Shown here piece by piece: positions 53,418 through 62,234 of a stretch of 64,000 nt of DNA. The stretch is from Faeciplasma gallinarum (GTDB lineage Bacteria; Bacillota; Clostridia; Oscillospirales; Ruminococcaceae): the NCBI GenBank assembly GCA_018711085.1, contig DVIR01000060.1, positions 3,588 to 67,587 on the forward strand, read 5' to 3'. The number at the start of each line of letters is the position of its first letter. Position 1 is the stretch's first letter. Both the position numbers and the translations under genes were made by a program. The notes below the pieces were generated by a model, which did no database searches, had not been told where the DNA came from, and was given only the letters and a program-made list of their open reading frames with translations.

Positions 53418-53781
53418 AGCTTACCTCTTCACATATCCTTTCAATCACTTCAAACCTCAAAAGCACATCCTCGCGAAAGCTGAGCCTTCCCCTGTCGCCT
53501 ATATTCACCTGCGAATACTCAAGCGGCGTCACCCGCAGCTTCAGCTCATTCGTTCCGTCCGGCGAAAAGCTCACAAAATACGCTTTTATCGGTTTTTTCT
53601 TGCCTGTCACGCTTACGGGCAGCTCTGCCTCGCTCTTGTCTGAGACATGTGCATCAATTGTATAAACCTCTACGTCTTTGTTTTTGTGCAGGTGAATCAG
53701 ACCGTTGACTATAACGTATACAAACGCAGCCATAAAGCCTATGCTGACTACTATAGCCAAAATTTCCATGAATTTTTCCAT
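53347..53781 (-). CDS. Small membrane protein, DUF2500-like
   Basis: 144-aa protein with one N-terminal helix (about 5-27), then a beta-rich soluble domain (YTIDAHVSDKSE...YFVSFSP...LRVTPLEYSQVNIGDRGRLSF) and an acidic tail. The domain layout resembles DUF2500-type proteins, which are small membrane-anchored OB-like barrels of unknown role; the match is by eye. AGGGGG precedes the ATG and a promoter lies at 53856-53885. Overlaps the next gene by 71 nt. Confidence 0.72.
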   Translation of the reverse strand: MEKFMEILAIVVSIGFMAAFVYVIVNGLIHLHKNKDVEVYTIDAHVSDKSEAELPVSVTGKKKPIKAYFVSFSPDGTNELKLRVTPLEYSQVNIGDRGRLSFREDVLLRFEVIERICEEVSYESDANSAECKDSGDTKDAEENA

Positions 53782-53855
53782 ATTCCGTTCCCCCTACTGT
53801 CACATTTGCCGCATGATGCAAATAACATTGCAACGGGTCGATACATTGTTGATAT

Positions 53856-53885
53856 ATTATATCACACTTACAAGTTAACATTCAA
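53856..53885 (-). promoter_or_regulatory. Predicted promoter of the membrane-protein pair
   Basis: Minus-strand -35 TTGAAT (53880-53885), 18-bp spacer, perfect -10 TATAAT (53856-53861), 74 bases before the ATG. Confidence 0.65.
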
Positions 53886-53927
53886 GACCGTTTTTGATAA
53901 ATTGCAAGGCATAGTTATAAAAGTGTA

Positions 53928-53952
53928 CCCGCACGGCGTACATCCGTGCGGG
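53928..53952 (-). terminator. Hairpin terminator after the acetyltransferase gene
   Basis: Perfect stem CCCGCACGG / CCGTGCGGG with a seven-base loop, then TACACTTTTAT on the minus strand; 42 nt past the stop. Confidence 0.65.
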
Positions 53953-53994
53953 CAGATTGTCATTTTTCAAGTGGCTTCGGCGACCGCGTTGAGC

Positions 53995-54585
53995 CTATTT
54001 AGCTCTCGGGTACTTGTCAGCGTCCTCCGGAGTGATATTTCTTAAAACGCGGCAGGGATTTCCCACCGCCACAACTCCGGACGGTATGTCCTTTGTCACA
54101 ACGCTTCCCGCTCCTATAACGGTATCGCTTCCTATGCTCACTCCGGGCAGCACGATAACTCCCGCTCCGAACCAAACGTTGTCGCCTACGGTTATCGGGT
54201 ACGCAAACTCAAGGCCGCGGTTTCTTTGCTCGGTATCAAGCGCGTGACCGGCCGTCGTGAACACGCAGTTTGGAGCTATGAACACGTTATCTCCGAAGGT
54301 TATCTGTCCGCCGTCAACAAGCGTGAGGTTGTGATTTGAATAAAAGTTTTCGCCGATCTTTACGGTGTATCCGTAATCGCACCAAAACGGCGGGGTCACA
54401 TAAAAGCTGTTTTTTGTGCTTCCCAAAATCTTTTTCATAAGAGCGTACTGCTCGTTCATCTGAGACGGTTTGAGGTTGTTGTATTCATAGCACATGTCCT
54501 GACACTTGACACGCTCGACGGCAAGCTCCTTGTCGTAATTCGCGTCATACAAAAATCCCAAATCCCTTTTTTCCTTTTCAGTCAT
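53995..54585 (-). CDS. maa: Maltose/galactoside O-acetyltransferase-like protein
   Basis: Left-handed beta-helix acetyltransferase of 196 aa that moves an acetyl group from acetyl-CoA to a sugar, like Maa/LacA/NodL. The N-terminal capping helices (YDANYDKELAVERVKCQDMCYEYN) and the hexapeptide repeats ending in GVIVLPGVSIGSDTVIGAGSVVTKDIP are typical; the catalytic His lies in TTAGHALD. It starts 10 nt after the P-type ATPase gene. The sugar acceptor is unknown. Confidence 0.9.
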   Translation of the reverse strand: MTEKEKRDLGFLYDANYDKELAVERVKCQDMCYEYNNLKPSQMNEQYALMKKILGSTKNSFYVTPPFWCDYGYTVKIGENFYSNHNLTLVDGGQITFGDNVFIAPNCVFTTAGHALDTEQRNRGLEFAYPITVGDNVWFGAGVIVLPGVSIGSDTVIGAGSVVTKDIPSGVVAVGNPCRVLRNITPEDADKYPRAK

Positions 54586-54595
54586 GTTTCGCTCC

Positions 54596-57217
54596 TCACT
54601 TGTGATGATGATGTTTTATGATTCCCAAAGCCTTTGACAGTTCCATTACGATTGTCGGAGCCACTATGAGACCCAAAGCTACAAGATACAGCCACGGCTC
54701 AAGCAGCACAAGTCCGAATGCTATTCTAACGGGTGTGAACAGCACAAGCGCAACCAAAAGCACGGATATAAGCGACGACCAGTTGAGCTTGTGGTTTGTG
54801 AACACGCCTATCTTGAAGATCGAATGGTCTGAGCGCATGTTATACGCCTGCAAAACCTGCGTCAAAGAGAGAACCGTAAACGCCATTGTCTGGCCGCCCT
54901 CGATAGTTCCCGTCACTTTTTCGCCTATCACAAATCCCACAAGGGTTATGATTGCAAACATCACGCCCTGAAGAACCACTTTTACTCCCAGGCCATTTGC
55001 AAATATGCCTTCGTTTTTGGGCTTAGGCTTGTGATCCATGACGTCGTCCTCTACCGCTTCCATTCCCAAAGATATTGCGGGGAGGGAGTCGGTAACAAGG
55101 TTAATCCACAAAAGCTGCATGGACAAAAGCGGAGTCTTTTGCCAAAGTACCATTGCGAAGAACACCGTAAGGACTTCGCCTATGTTTGTTCCGAGCAGGA
55201 ATCCTACGACCTTCTTTATGTTGGCGTATATTCCCCTGCCCTCTTTTACGGCGTCTACTATTGTGGCAAAGTTGTCGTCCGTCAAGGTCATGTCTGCCGC
55301 GCCCTTTGCAACATCCGTTCCGGTTATGCCCATTGCGCAGCCGATATCGGCAGCCTTGAGCGCGGGAGCGTCGTTTACTCCGTCGCCGGTCATCGAGACA
55401 ACCTGTCCCTTTCTCTGCCATGCCTTGACTATGCGTATTTTATTTTCGGGTGAAACTCTTGCGTAAACAGCTATGTTCTCAACCTGCTTGTCAAGCTCTT
55501 CATCGCTCATCGCATCAAGCTCCGCTCCGGTTATCGCCTTATCGGTGTCGAGAAGTATTCCCAGCTCCTTAGCTATAGCCGACGCCGTTACGACGTGGTC
55601 GCCTGTTATCATTACCGGCTTTATGCCTGCACGGCGGCAAAGCGCAACCGCCTGCTTGGCCTCAGGTCTCGGCGGGTCTATCATGCCGACAAGTCCCATA
55701 AAGTGCAGTCCGTTTTCAAGCTCCTCAGATGTGATTTGCTCCGGCAGAGCATCAATCTCCTTGTACGCTATTGCAAGAACTCTTAATGCGTCCCTGCTCA
55801 TCGATTCCGTCATTTGCTTTGCAGCGTCAAGGTCGCCGCTTATGCACCTTTTGGCCATAACGTCAAACGCGCCCTTGACAATGACGACGATTTTGCCGTC
55901 TATGCGGTTTACGGTGCTCATGAGCTTTCTGTCGGAATCAAAAGGTATCTCGGCAAGGCGCGGGTATTTTTCGCCCAAGTCGCCCTGCTCCATGCCGTTT
56001 TTATGCGCCGCGACGATTATTGCGGTTTCGGTGGGGTCTCCGAGGTGCTTTTCCTCATCGTCCTCAAAGACAACCGAGCCGTCGCAGCAAAGCGTTCCGT
56101 ACATAAGCAGCTTTCTTATCTTTTCGGAGTTTGAAGAGCTTATAAGCTCGGTGTCGGAGTCTCCGTCCGCATACGCTTTGGTGAGCGTCATGCGGTTTTG
56201 AGTGAGCGTTCCGGTTTTATCTGAGCATATTACCGATGCACTTCCTAAGGTCTCAACAGCGGGGAGCTTGCGGATAAGGGCGTTCTTTCTCACCATGCGC
56301 TGAACGCCTATTGACAAAACTATCGTGACTATTGCGGGCAAGCCCTCGGGTATTGCGGACACCGCCAGCGAGACCGCCGTCATGAATATCTCAAGCACCG
56401 GCGTGCCGCTTACGAGTCCTACCACAAATATGACCGCGCACGCCGCAAGCGCCATTATGCCAAGGTATTTGCCGAGCTGAGCAAGCTTTTGCTGCAAAGG
56501 AGTTTGCGTGTCCTCCTCGTTGTCTAAAAGTCCCGCTATCTTTCCCATTTCGGTGTCCATGCCGGTGGCAGTGACGACTGCGGTGGCAGTTCCGTAGGTT
56601 ATCGAGCAGCCGGAGTAAACCATGTTTTGCCTGTCGCCGAGCGGAGCGCCTTCCTTAACCTCGGCAAGGTAGTCCTTTTCGGACGGCACAGACTCTCCGG
56701 TAAGCGCAGATTCCTCCGATTTAAGCCCTGCGCTGTGAATGAGCTTTGCATCTGCGGGCACGAAGTCTCCCGCCTCAAGCTTTATTATATCTCCCGGGAC
56801 AAGCTGCGACGCATCGATTATGCTTTCTTTTCCGTCGCGGATTACCCTTGCATGCGGCGCGGACATGTTTTTAAGCGCGTCAAGCGCCTTTTCCGCCTTT
56901 CCTTCCTGGTATACGCCCATTATGGCGTTGAGGATAACTATGAGCAGTATCAGCGCCGGCTCAAACAGCTCGCCCCAATTTTGCTCCACGCACACAACGA
57001 CAAATGACACGATTGCCGCTGCGATGAGTATCAGTATCATTGCGTCCTTGAACTGGTCAAAAAATCTCTGAAGGGTGGTTTTCTTTTTCTTTTCCTTGAG
57101 TTTGTTCTGACCGTACCTGCTCAGTCTGATAGATACTTCCTGAGAGTCAAGGCCCTTTTTAGGGTCAACGCTCAGCTCTTTTAAAAGCTCGTCGTTATTT
57201 TGACAATAAGGGTTCAT
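54596..57217 (-). CDS. Calcium-transporting P-type ATPase (type IIA)
   Basis: Membrane pump of 873 aa, close to bacterial SERCA/PMR1-like Ca2+ exporters. Seen in order: N-terminal cation ATPase region, helices 1-2 (about 58-105), TGES of the A domain (173-176), IPEGLP on helix 4 (289-294), phosphorylated Asp333 in DKTGTLT, TGDGVNDAPALK of the P domain, and six C-terminal helices. NLVTDSLPAISLG fits the type IIA site II. It ends with HHHHK, a possible metal-binding end. GGAGG lies 5 nt before the ATG. Lies 63 nt after the GH36 gene and 10 nt before maa. Confidence 0.93.
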   Translation of the reverse strand: MNPYCQNNDELLKELSVDPKKGLDSQEVSIRLSRYGQNKLKEKKKKTTLQRFFDQFKDAMILILIAAAIVSFVVVCVEQNWGELFEPALILLIVILNAIMGVYQEGKAEKALDALKNMSAPHARVIRDGKESIIDASQLVPGDIIKLEAGDFVPADAKLIHSAGLKSEESALTGESVPSEKDYLAEVKEGAPLGDRQNMVYSGCSITYGTATAVVTATGMDTEMGKIAGLLDNEEDTQTPLQQKLAQLGKYLGIMALAACAVIFVVGLVSGTPVLEIFMTAVSLAVSAIPEGLPAIVTIVLSIGVQRMVRKNALIRKLPAVETLGSASVICSDKTGTLTQNRMTLTKAYADGDSDTELISSSNSEKIRKLLMYGTLCCDGSVVFEDDEEKHLGDPTETAIIVAAHKNGMEQGDLGEKYPRLAEIPFDSDRKLMSTVNRIDGKIVVIVKGAFDVMAKRCISGDLDAAKQMTESMSRDALRVLAIAYKEIDALPEQITSEELENGLHFMGLVGMIDPPRPEAKQAVALCRRAGIKPVMITGDHVVTASAIAKELGILLDTDKAITGAELDAMSDEELDKQVENIAVYARVSPENKIRIVKAWQRKGQVVSMTGDGVNDAPALKAADIGCAMGITGTDVAKGAADMTLTDDNFATIVDAVKEGRGIYANIKKVVGFLLGTNIGEVLTVFFAMVLWQKTPLLSMQLLWINLVTDSLPAISLGMEAVEDDVMDHKPKPKNEGIFANGLGVKVVLQGVMFAIITLVGFVIGEKVTGTIEGGQTMAFTVLSLTQVLQAYNMRSDHSIFKIGVFTNHKLNWSSLISVLLVALVLFTPVRIAFGLVLLEPWLYLVALGLIVAPTIVMELSKALGIIKHHHHK

Positions 57218-57280
57218 TGCATCCTCCGAAATATTTATTTTATAATTATAACCTGATTTTTATCGTCTTTTGTACATCTT

Positions 57281-59131
57281 TTAACCGATTATCCACGCCT
57301 GCGCGCTGAAGTCGGAATCGGCGGCGCCGTACTGCGCAAGTATCTTTTTGCCTTTGGCGTTGCCCATGGCATTGCCTATGGCATTGCTCACATCGACCGG
57401 CTTTGACATTGCAAACCTGTGCGCAACAACAAGGCTTCTTTCTCCGTACTGCCTTATCACAAGCTGGTTGCCCACAGGAGTGTTAAAGCTTTGAGCCGTG
57501 CACTCTATGGTTGTGGTGACGCCGTTTTTAATTATGTCTGCGGCTTTCTTATAAAACGCTATGCCTTCGTCTATGAGCTTCCACTGCTCGTCGGAAAGGC
57601 TGTATATGTCTCCGCTTAAACACATGCGTCCTAAGAACGTGTTTACTATCGAATAGTATATCCTCTGCGCGCTGTCGCTTGTGCGCATGACAGCCCATAT
57701 CTGGCTTTGAGACGGCTTCATCACCCGATGCATGTTTGCAGCTATCATGGGTATTGCCGTTGTCTCATGTGCATCGGAAAAGCTTCCCTGCGAGCAAAGC
57801 TCCATCATCGACGGCTCCGACCTGTGACCTCCGCTTGAGCAGTTTTCTATGACTATATCGGGCACCTCGCGGCGGATTTTCTCAAAGAAGCGCCGGCTTG
57901 CCTCTACTTTTCTTCTGAGACCCTCGCCGAGGCTTTCCGCGCCGTCGCATCCTATGCCTATTGAGTCGTTATAGTCTATCTTAACGTATCCGAAACCGTT
58001 GTCTTTAAGGAGCTTTATCACCTTTTCGGTGAGATATTCTACCACCCACGGGTCCTCCATATCCCAAAAGCGTCTGTCGCCGGATGTGATGTAGCACCCG
58101 TCCTTTTTCAGCAGGTGATCGCTGTTATAATACTTTGACCCTCTGCCCACGGTCTCAAGCTCAAACCATATTCCCGGTATCATGCCGCGAGAACGTATGT
58201 AATCGGCGGTTGCTTTGAGGCCTCCCGGGAACTTTTCCTCGTTTACCTCCCAGTCGCCTATGCTGTTCCACCAGCCGTCTCCGTGTCCGTACCATCCTGA
58301 ATCCATCACCAAAAACTTTATGCCCTTGCCGCTAAGCTTGTCGCATATTCTCTTCATGTTTTCAAAGCTCGGATTGCCCCATGTCGTGCAGTACTCGTTA
58401 AACGCTATGTCCATGTCGCAGTCGAGCGGCGAAACGTTGGGATGCTGTGCCTTTACAAGCTTGTCGCACGCCTCATAAAGCGTGCTGCCGACGGCTATAA
58501 CCGCCTTTGGCGTTGTAAAGCTCTCCCCCGGCGCTATCTTTTTGAACCAATGCCCGAAATCCCTGTCCGCTATTCCTCCGACAACTGCCAGCGTCTCATC
58601 CTCGCGGCAGCTCACTTCCATCTGCCACGACGACGCCAAATAAAGCTGCACCGCGACAAACCTCTTGTTCTCGCTGTCCTCAAGGGCTATGAAGGGAAAA
58701 TACTTTCTTACGGGCATTGAACCCAAGTTTCCGAACTTCTCAACTCTTGTTGCGCATCTGTTCCATGACGGCTCCAAGCCAAGCTCCACCGTGGTTTCGG
58801 TTCTGAGCCTTCCCTCTGCGCTCCAAAACGACTGCATGCGGTGAATTTTATCCGCCTTCACGCCTTTTATCGCAAGCGACGAGAGCATTTCAAGCACCGC
58901 CTCGCTGTCGGACAGGTTTTCAAATGTAGTGCTCACCGCCACGGCGTCGCCTATTTGCTCTTTGTTCAGGGTGACGCGGTGGCCGCGATGATTTTTATAC
59001 ACCGTCTTATCCGGCGTGTCGGATATCTTCTCAAGAGATTTTGTGGATTCCGACCTGCAAAGCGACAGCCCGTTTGTAAAACCGTCCGGGTGCGCATCCC
59101 CTCTTAATTTAAGCTCAACGTAAAACTCCAT
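57281..59131 (-). CDS. Alpha-galactosidase, GH36-like
   Basis: Intracellular retaining alpha-galactosidase of 616 aa; no signal peptide is seen. An N-terminal beta-sandwich domain (about 1-220) precedes the (beta/alpha)8 barrel, with nucleophile Asp386 in KIDYND, the binding block CSSGGHRSEP (431-440) and acid/base Asp453 in SDAHE. It would cleave alpha-1,6-galactosides such as raffinose or melibiose. GGAGG lies 6 nt before the ATG at 59131; an in-frame TTG 12 nt earlier overlaps that site. A possible promoter (59195-59224) and an operator-like inverted repeat (59150-59172) precede it. Near the C-terminus a 12-bp tandem repeat gives AIGNAMGNAKG. Confidence 0.92.
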   Translation of the reverse strand: MEFYVELKLRGDAHPDGFTNGLSLCRSESTKSLEKISDTPDKTVYKNHRGHRVTLNKEQIGDAVAVSTTFENLSDSEAVLEMLSSLAIKGVKADKIHRMQSFWSAEGRLRTETTVELGLEPSWNRCATRVEKFGNLGSMPVRKYFPFIALEDSENKRFVAVQLYLASSWQMEVSCREDETLAVVGGIADRDFGHWFKKIAPGESFTTPKAVIAVGSTLYEACDKLVKAQHPNVSPLDCDMDIAFNEYCTTWGNPSFENMKRICDKLSGKGIKFLVMDSGWYGHGDGWWNSIGDWEVNEEKFPGGLKATADYIRSRGMIPGIWFELETVGRGSKYYNSDHLLKKDGCYITSGDRRFWDMEDPWVVEYLTEKVIKLLKDNGFGYVKIDYNDSIGIGCDGAESLGEGLRRKVEASRRFFEKIRREVPDIVIENCSSGGHRSEPSMMELCSQGSFSDAHETTAIPMIAANMHRVMKPSQSQIWAVMRTSDSAQRIYYSIVNTFLGRMCLSGDIYSLSDEQWKLIDEGIAFYKKAADIIKNGVTTTIECTAQSFNTPVGNQLVIRQYGERSLVVAHRFAMSKPVDVSNAIGNAMGNAKGKKILAQYGAADSDFSAQAWIIG

Positions 59132-59149
59132 AAATGCCTCCAAGTACTT

Positions 59150-59172
59150 AGTTGCAGCGTCAACTACAGTTG
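59150..59172. promoter_or_regulatory. Operator-like inverted repeats before the alpha-galactosidase gene
   Basis: Three alternating half-sites AGTTG-N6-CAACT-N2-AGTTG overlap so that two inverted repeats share the middle arm (59150-59165 and 59161-59172). They lie between the putative -10 and the start codon, where a repressor would block transcription. Confidence 0.5.
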
Positions 59173-59194
59173 CTGCGTAAACTATGTAAAAATT

Positions 59195-59224
59195 ATTTTA
59201 CCATATGCCATAACATAAAAGCAA
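59195..59224 (-). promoter_or_regulatory. Possible promoter of the alpha-galactosidase gene
   Basis: Minus-strand -35 TTGCTT (59219-59224), 18-bp spacer, -10 TAAAAT (59195-59200). The match is moderate. Confidence 0.45.
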
Positions 59225-59305
59225 TAGTTTTTAAGCTGTTTGCAGCATGCTGACGCGTTAACGTGCCAAGCAGCACATAGCTTGAAACGGTTTTGTCGTT
59301 TGTTG

Positions 59306-59334
59306 TTGAAAATATACTGAGCGCATGGTATACT
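59306..59334 (+). promoter_or_regulatory. Predicted promoter of fumC
   Basis: -35 TTGAAA (59306-59311), 17-bp spacer, -10 TATACT (59329-59334), 37 bases before the fumC start. Confidence 0.75.
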
Positions 59335-59371
59335 TATCAAGACGAATTTATTAAAAAGAGGCGGGATTTAT

Positions 59372-60742
59372 ATGGAATATCGCACGGAACACGACTCTTT
59401 GGGCGAAGTCGCTGTCCCTGCCGACAGGTATTGGGGAGCGCAAACTCAAAGGAGCTTTGAAAACTTTAAAATAGGAATAGAAAAAATGCCGAAAGAGATA
59501 ATACACGCTTTCGGAATATTAAAGCTTGCTGCGGCGAGGACAAACCTTGAGCTTGTCCCGCAGAGGATGACGCAGGAAAAATGCCGCTACATCAGTGAGG
59601 CGGCAAACGAGGTGATAAGCGGCGCGCTTTCGGAGCACTTTCCGCTTGCGGTGTGGCAGACGGGCAGCGGAACCCAAAGCAACATGAATGTAAACGAAGT
59701 GATTGCAAACCGCGGCAACGAGCTTGCCGGCAAAAGGCTTTTGCATCCGAACGACGATGTGAACATGTCTCAATCGTCAAACGACACCTTCCCCACCGCC
59801 ATGCACATAGCGGCGGTGCTTGAAACGGAGAAAACGCTGCTTCCGGCTATCAAGACGCTTGCGGATACGCTTGCAAGGCTTGAGAGCGAAAACGCCGGCA
59901 TTGTAAAGAGCGGAAGAACGCATCTTGAGGACGCAACGCCTATTACCTTCGGGCAGGAGATAAGCGGATGGAGGGCGTCTCTTGAAAAGGACGCGGAGCT
60001 GATACGCCTGTCAGAAAAGCCGCTTAAAGCGCTTGCGCTCGGAGCTACCGCCGTCGGAACGGGACTTAACGCGCCGAAAGGCTTTGACAAGGCGGTTGCC
60101 GAAGAGGTGAGCCGCATAACCGGAATAGATTTTTACACTGCGCAGAACAAGTTCCATGCGCTGTCGTCAAAAGACGAGCTTGTGTTTGCGCATGGTGCGC
60201 TGAAGGCTCTTGCATGCGACCTCATGAAGATAGCAAACGACATCCGCTGGCTTGCAAGCGGTCCGAGGTGCGGACTCGGGGAGATAACCATCCCCGAAAA
60301 CGAGCCGGGTTCTTCGATAATGCCGGGCAAGGTCAACCCCACGCAGTGTGAAGCGGTGACAATGGTTGCGGTGCAGGTCATGGGCAACGATGTTGCAGTC
60401 GGCATGGCGGCGTCTCAGGGCAATTTTGAGCTAAACGTGTTCATGCCGGTCTGCATATACAATTATCTTCAGTCTTTGCGTCTGCTTGCCGATGTGTGCG
60501 TGTCGTTTGAGAAAAACTGCGTAAGAGGAATCAAGCCGATAAAGGAAAAGATGCAGGAAAATCTCCACCGTTCGCTGATGCTCGTGACGGCTTTGACGCC
60601 GTACATAGGCTATGAAAACGCCGCAAAGGTCGTGCACAAGGCGCACAGGGAAAACCTCTCGCTCAAAGAGTCCTGCGTGGCTTTGGGATATCTTTCGGAG
60701 GATGAGTTTGATAAGCACTTCCATCCGGAAGAAATGGTCTGA
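59372..60742 (+). CDS. fumC: Class II fumarate hydratase
   Basis: Iron-independent fumarase that interconverts fumarate and malate. The 456-aa length and the signature GSSIMPGKVNP (313-323) fit FumC, as do TGSGTQSNMNVNEV (97-110) and SGRTHLEDATP (180-190). AAAGAGGCGGG precedes the ATG. It is followed 64 nt later by malic enzyme, so the pair could convert fumarate to pyruvate through malate. The spacer begins with a short GGGCAA tandem repeat. Confidence 0.97.
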   Translation: MEYRTEHDSLGEVAVPADRYWGAQTQRSFENFKIGIEKMPKEIIHAFGILKLAAARTNLELVPQRMTQEKCRYISEAANEVISGALSEHFPLAVWQTGSGTQSNMNVNEVIANRGNELAGKRLLHPNDDVNMSQSSNDTFPTAMHIAAVLETEKTLLPAIKTLADTLARLESENAGIVKSGRTHLEDATPITFGQEISGWRASLEKDAELIRLSEKPLKALALGATAVGTGLNAPKGFDKAVAEEVSRITGIDFYTAQNKFHALSSKDELVFAHGALKALACDLMKIANDIRWLASGPRCGLGEITIPENEPGSSIMPGKVNPTQCEAVTMVAVQVMGNDVAVGMAASQGNFELNVFMPVCIYNYLQSLRLLADVCVSFEKNCVRGIKPIKEKMQENLHRSLMLVTALTPYIGYENAAKVVHKAHRENLSLKESCVALGYLSEDEFDKHFHPEEMV

Positions 60743-60806
60743 GGGCAAGGGCAAGGGCAAAGGCGGCAAAAAATAAAATAAGATAAACCGAAAGGATGCG
60801 CATAAA

Positions 60807-61979
60807 ATGAACATACGTGAAGAATCGCTCAAAAAGCATTACGAATGGAAAGGCAAGATAGAGGTTATATCAAGAGTCAAGGTCGAGACAAAAGAGGATC
60901 TGTCCTTGGCATACACCCCCGGCGTAGCGGAGCCGTGCCTTGCGATAAGGGACGACATAAACAAGTCGTGGGAGCTGACAAGGCGGTCTAACCTTGTTGC
61001 CGTCATAACAGACGGAACGGCTATACTCGGTCTCGGAGACATAGGCCCAGAGGCGGGCATGCCCGTTATGGAGGGAAAGTGTGCTCTGTTTAAGGAGTTT
61101 GCCGACGTGGACGCATTCCCCATCTGCCTTAAAACAAAGGATGTAGACGAGCTTGTCCGCACGATTTATCTCATGTCGGGATCGTTCGGAGGAATAAACC
61201 TCGAGGACATCAGCGCGCCGCGCTGCTTTGAGGTGGAGAAAAAGCTCAAGGAAATATGCGACATACCGGTCTTCCACGACGACCAGCACGGCACGGCGAT
61301 AGTTGTAGCCGCAGCCCTCATAAACGCCCTAAAGGTTGTCAAGAAAAACATTCCGGATGTAAAGGTTGTCATAAACGGCGCGGGTTCTGCCGGAATAGCC
61401 ATAGGCAGGCACTTAATAAACCTCGGACTTAAACACCTTGTCATGGTTGACCGCTTCGGAATACTCTCCCGTGACGACACGAGCCTCAACCCTGCGCACA
61501 TGGAAATGGCTAAAATCACAAACGACGAATGCATGCACGGCAGCCTTGCGGACGCCATGCGCGGAGCAGATGTGTTTATAGGCGTCAGCGCGCCGAACAT
61601 AGTTTCTAAGGAAATGGTTTCATCCATGGCGGACGGCGCAGTGGTGTTTGCGATGGCAAATCCTACGCCTGAGATCATGCCGGATCTTGCGCTTGAGGCG
61701 GGAGCTGAGGTTGTCGGAACGGGACGCTCAGACTTCCCGAATCAGATAAACAACGTGCTTGCGTTCCCGGGAATATTCAGAGGAGCGCTTGACTGCCGCG
61801 CCAAGAGCATAAACGAGGAGATGAAGGTTGCGGCGTCCTTTGCACTCGCATCGCTGATACCGGACGAGGAGCTTTCAGCGAAAAACATAATCCCCACCGC
61901 GCTCGACAAGCGCATAGCAAGCGTAGTTGCAGCCGCAGTCATAGAGGCCGCAAGAAAAACCGGAGAGGCAAGAATATAA
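60807..61979 (+). CDS. NAD(P)-dependent malic enzyme
   Basis: Oxidatively decarboxylates malate to pyruvate. The 390-aa protein is the short bacterial form without a phosphotransacetylase domain; it has YTPGVAEPCLAI (residues 32-43), the metal-binding VFHDDQHGTAIV (about 153-164) and the NAD-binding INGAGSAGIAIGRHL. GAAAGGA precedes the ATG. Placement after fumC suggests a C4-dicarboxylate catabolic or gluconeogenic link. Cofactor preference cannot be fixed by eye. Confidence 0.94.
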   Translation: MNIREESLKKHYEWKGKIEVISRVKVETKEDLSLAYTPGVAEPCLAIRDDINKSWELTRRSNLVAVITDGTAILGLGDIGPEAGMPVMEGKCALFKEFADVDAFPICLKTKDVDELVRTIYLMSGSFGGINLEDISAPRCFEVEKKLKEICDIPVFHDDQHGTAIVVAAALINALKVVKKNIPDVKVVINGAGSAGIAIGRHLINLGLKHLVMVDRFGILSRDDTSLNPAHMEMAKITNDECMHGSLADAMRGADVFIGVSAPNIVSKEMVSSMADGAVVFAMANPTPEIMPDLALEAGAEVVGTGRSDFPNQINNVLAFPGIFRGALDCRAKSINEEMKVAASFALASLIPDEELSAKNIIPTALDKRIASVVAAAVIEAARKTGEARI

Positions 61980-61995
61980 TTTTTTACAAAATCAC

Positions 61996-62035
61996 AGTCC
62001 CCCGCCGCCATATTAATGCGTCGGGGGACTTTTTA
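61996..62035 (+). terminator. Rho-independent terminator of fumC-malic enzyme
   Basis: Perfect stem AGTCCCCCG / CGGGGGACT with a 17-base loop, followed by TTTTTACG, 16 nt past the stop codon. Confidence 0.9.
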
Positions 62036-62067
62036 CGCAAAATTTACGAGATCTATAGCAAAAAGTA

Positions 62068-62096
62068 TTGAAAATGCATGAGCTACGTGATATAGT
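62068..62096 (+). promoter_or_regulatory. Predicted promoter upstream of the CxxC surface-protein gene
   Basis: -35 TTGAAA (62068-62073), 17-bp spacer, -10 TATAGT (62091-62096). It is followed by AAGGAG (62118-62123) and an ATG at 62134 whose reading stops after eight codons (TAG 62158-62160). Confidence 0.65.
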
Positions 62097-62234
62097 TATA
62101 TACATGAAATTATGTGCAAGGAGATTGATAGGAATGATTATGACAGCAAGCAAGCTTTAGCCGCTTCACGCTTTCTTGTCAAGTCGAATTTTGCACAAAT
62201 TTTTAGGGCGTGCTTTGTCTGATTTAAGGGGCAG

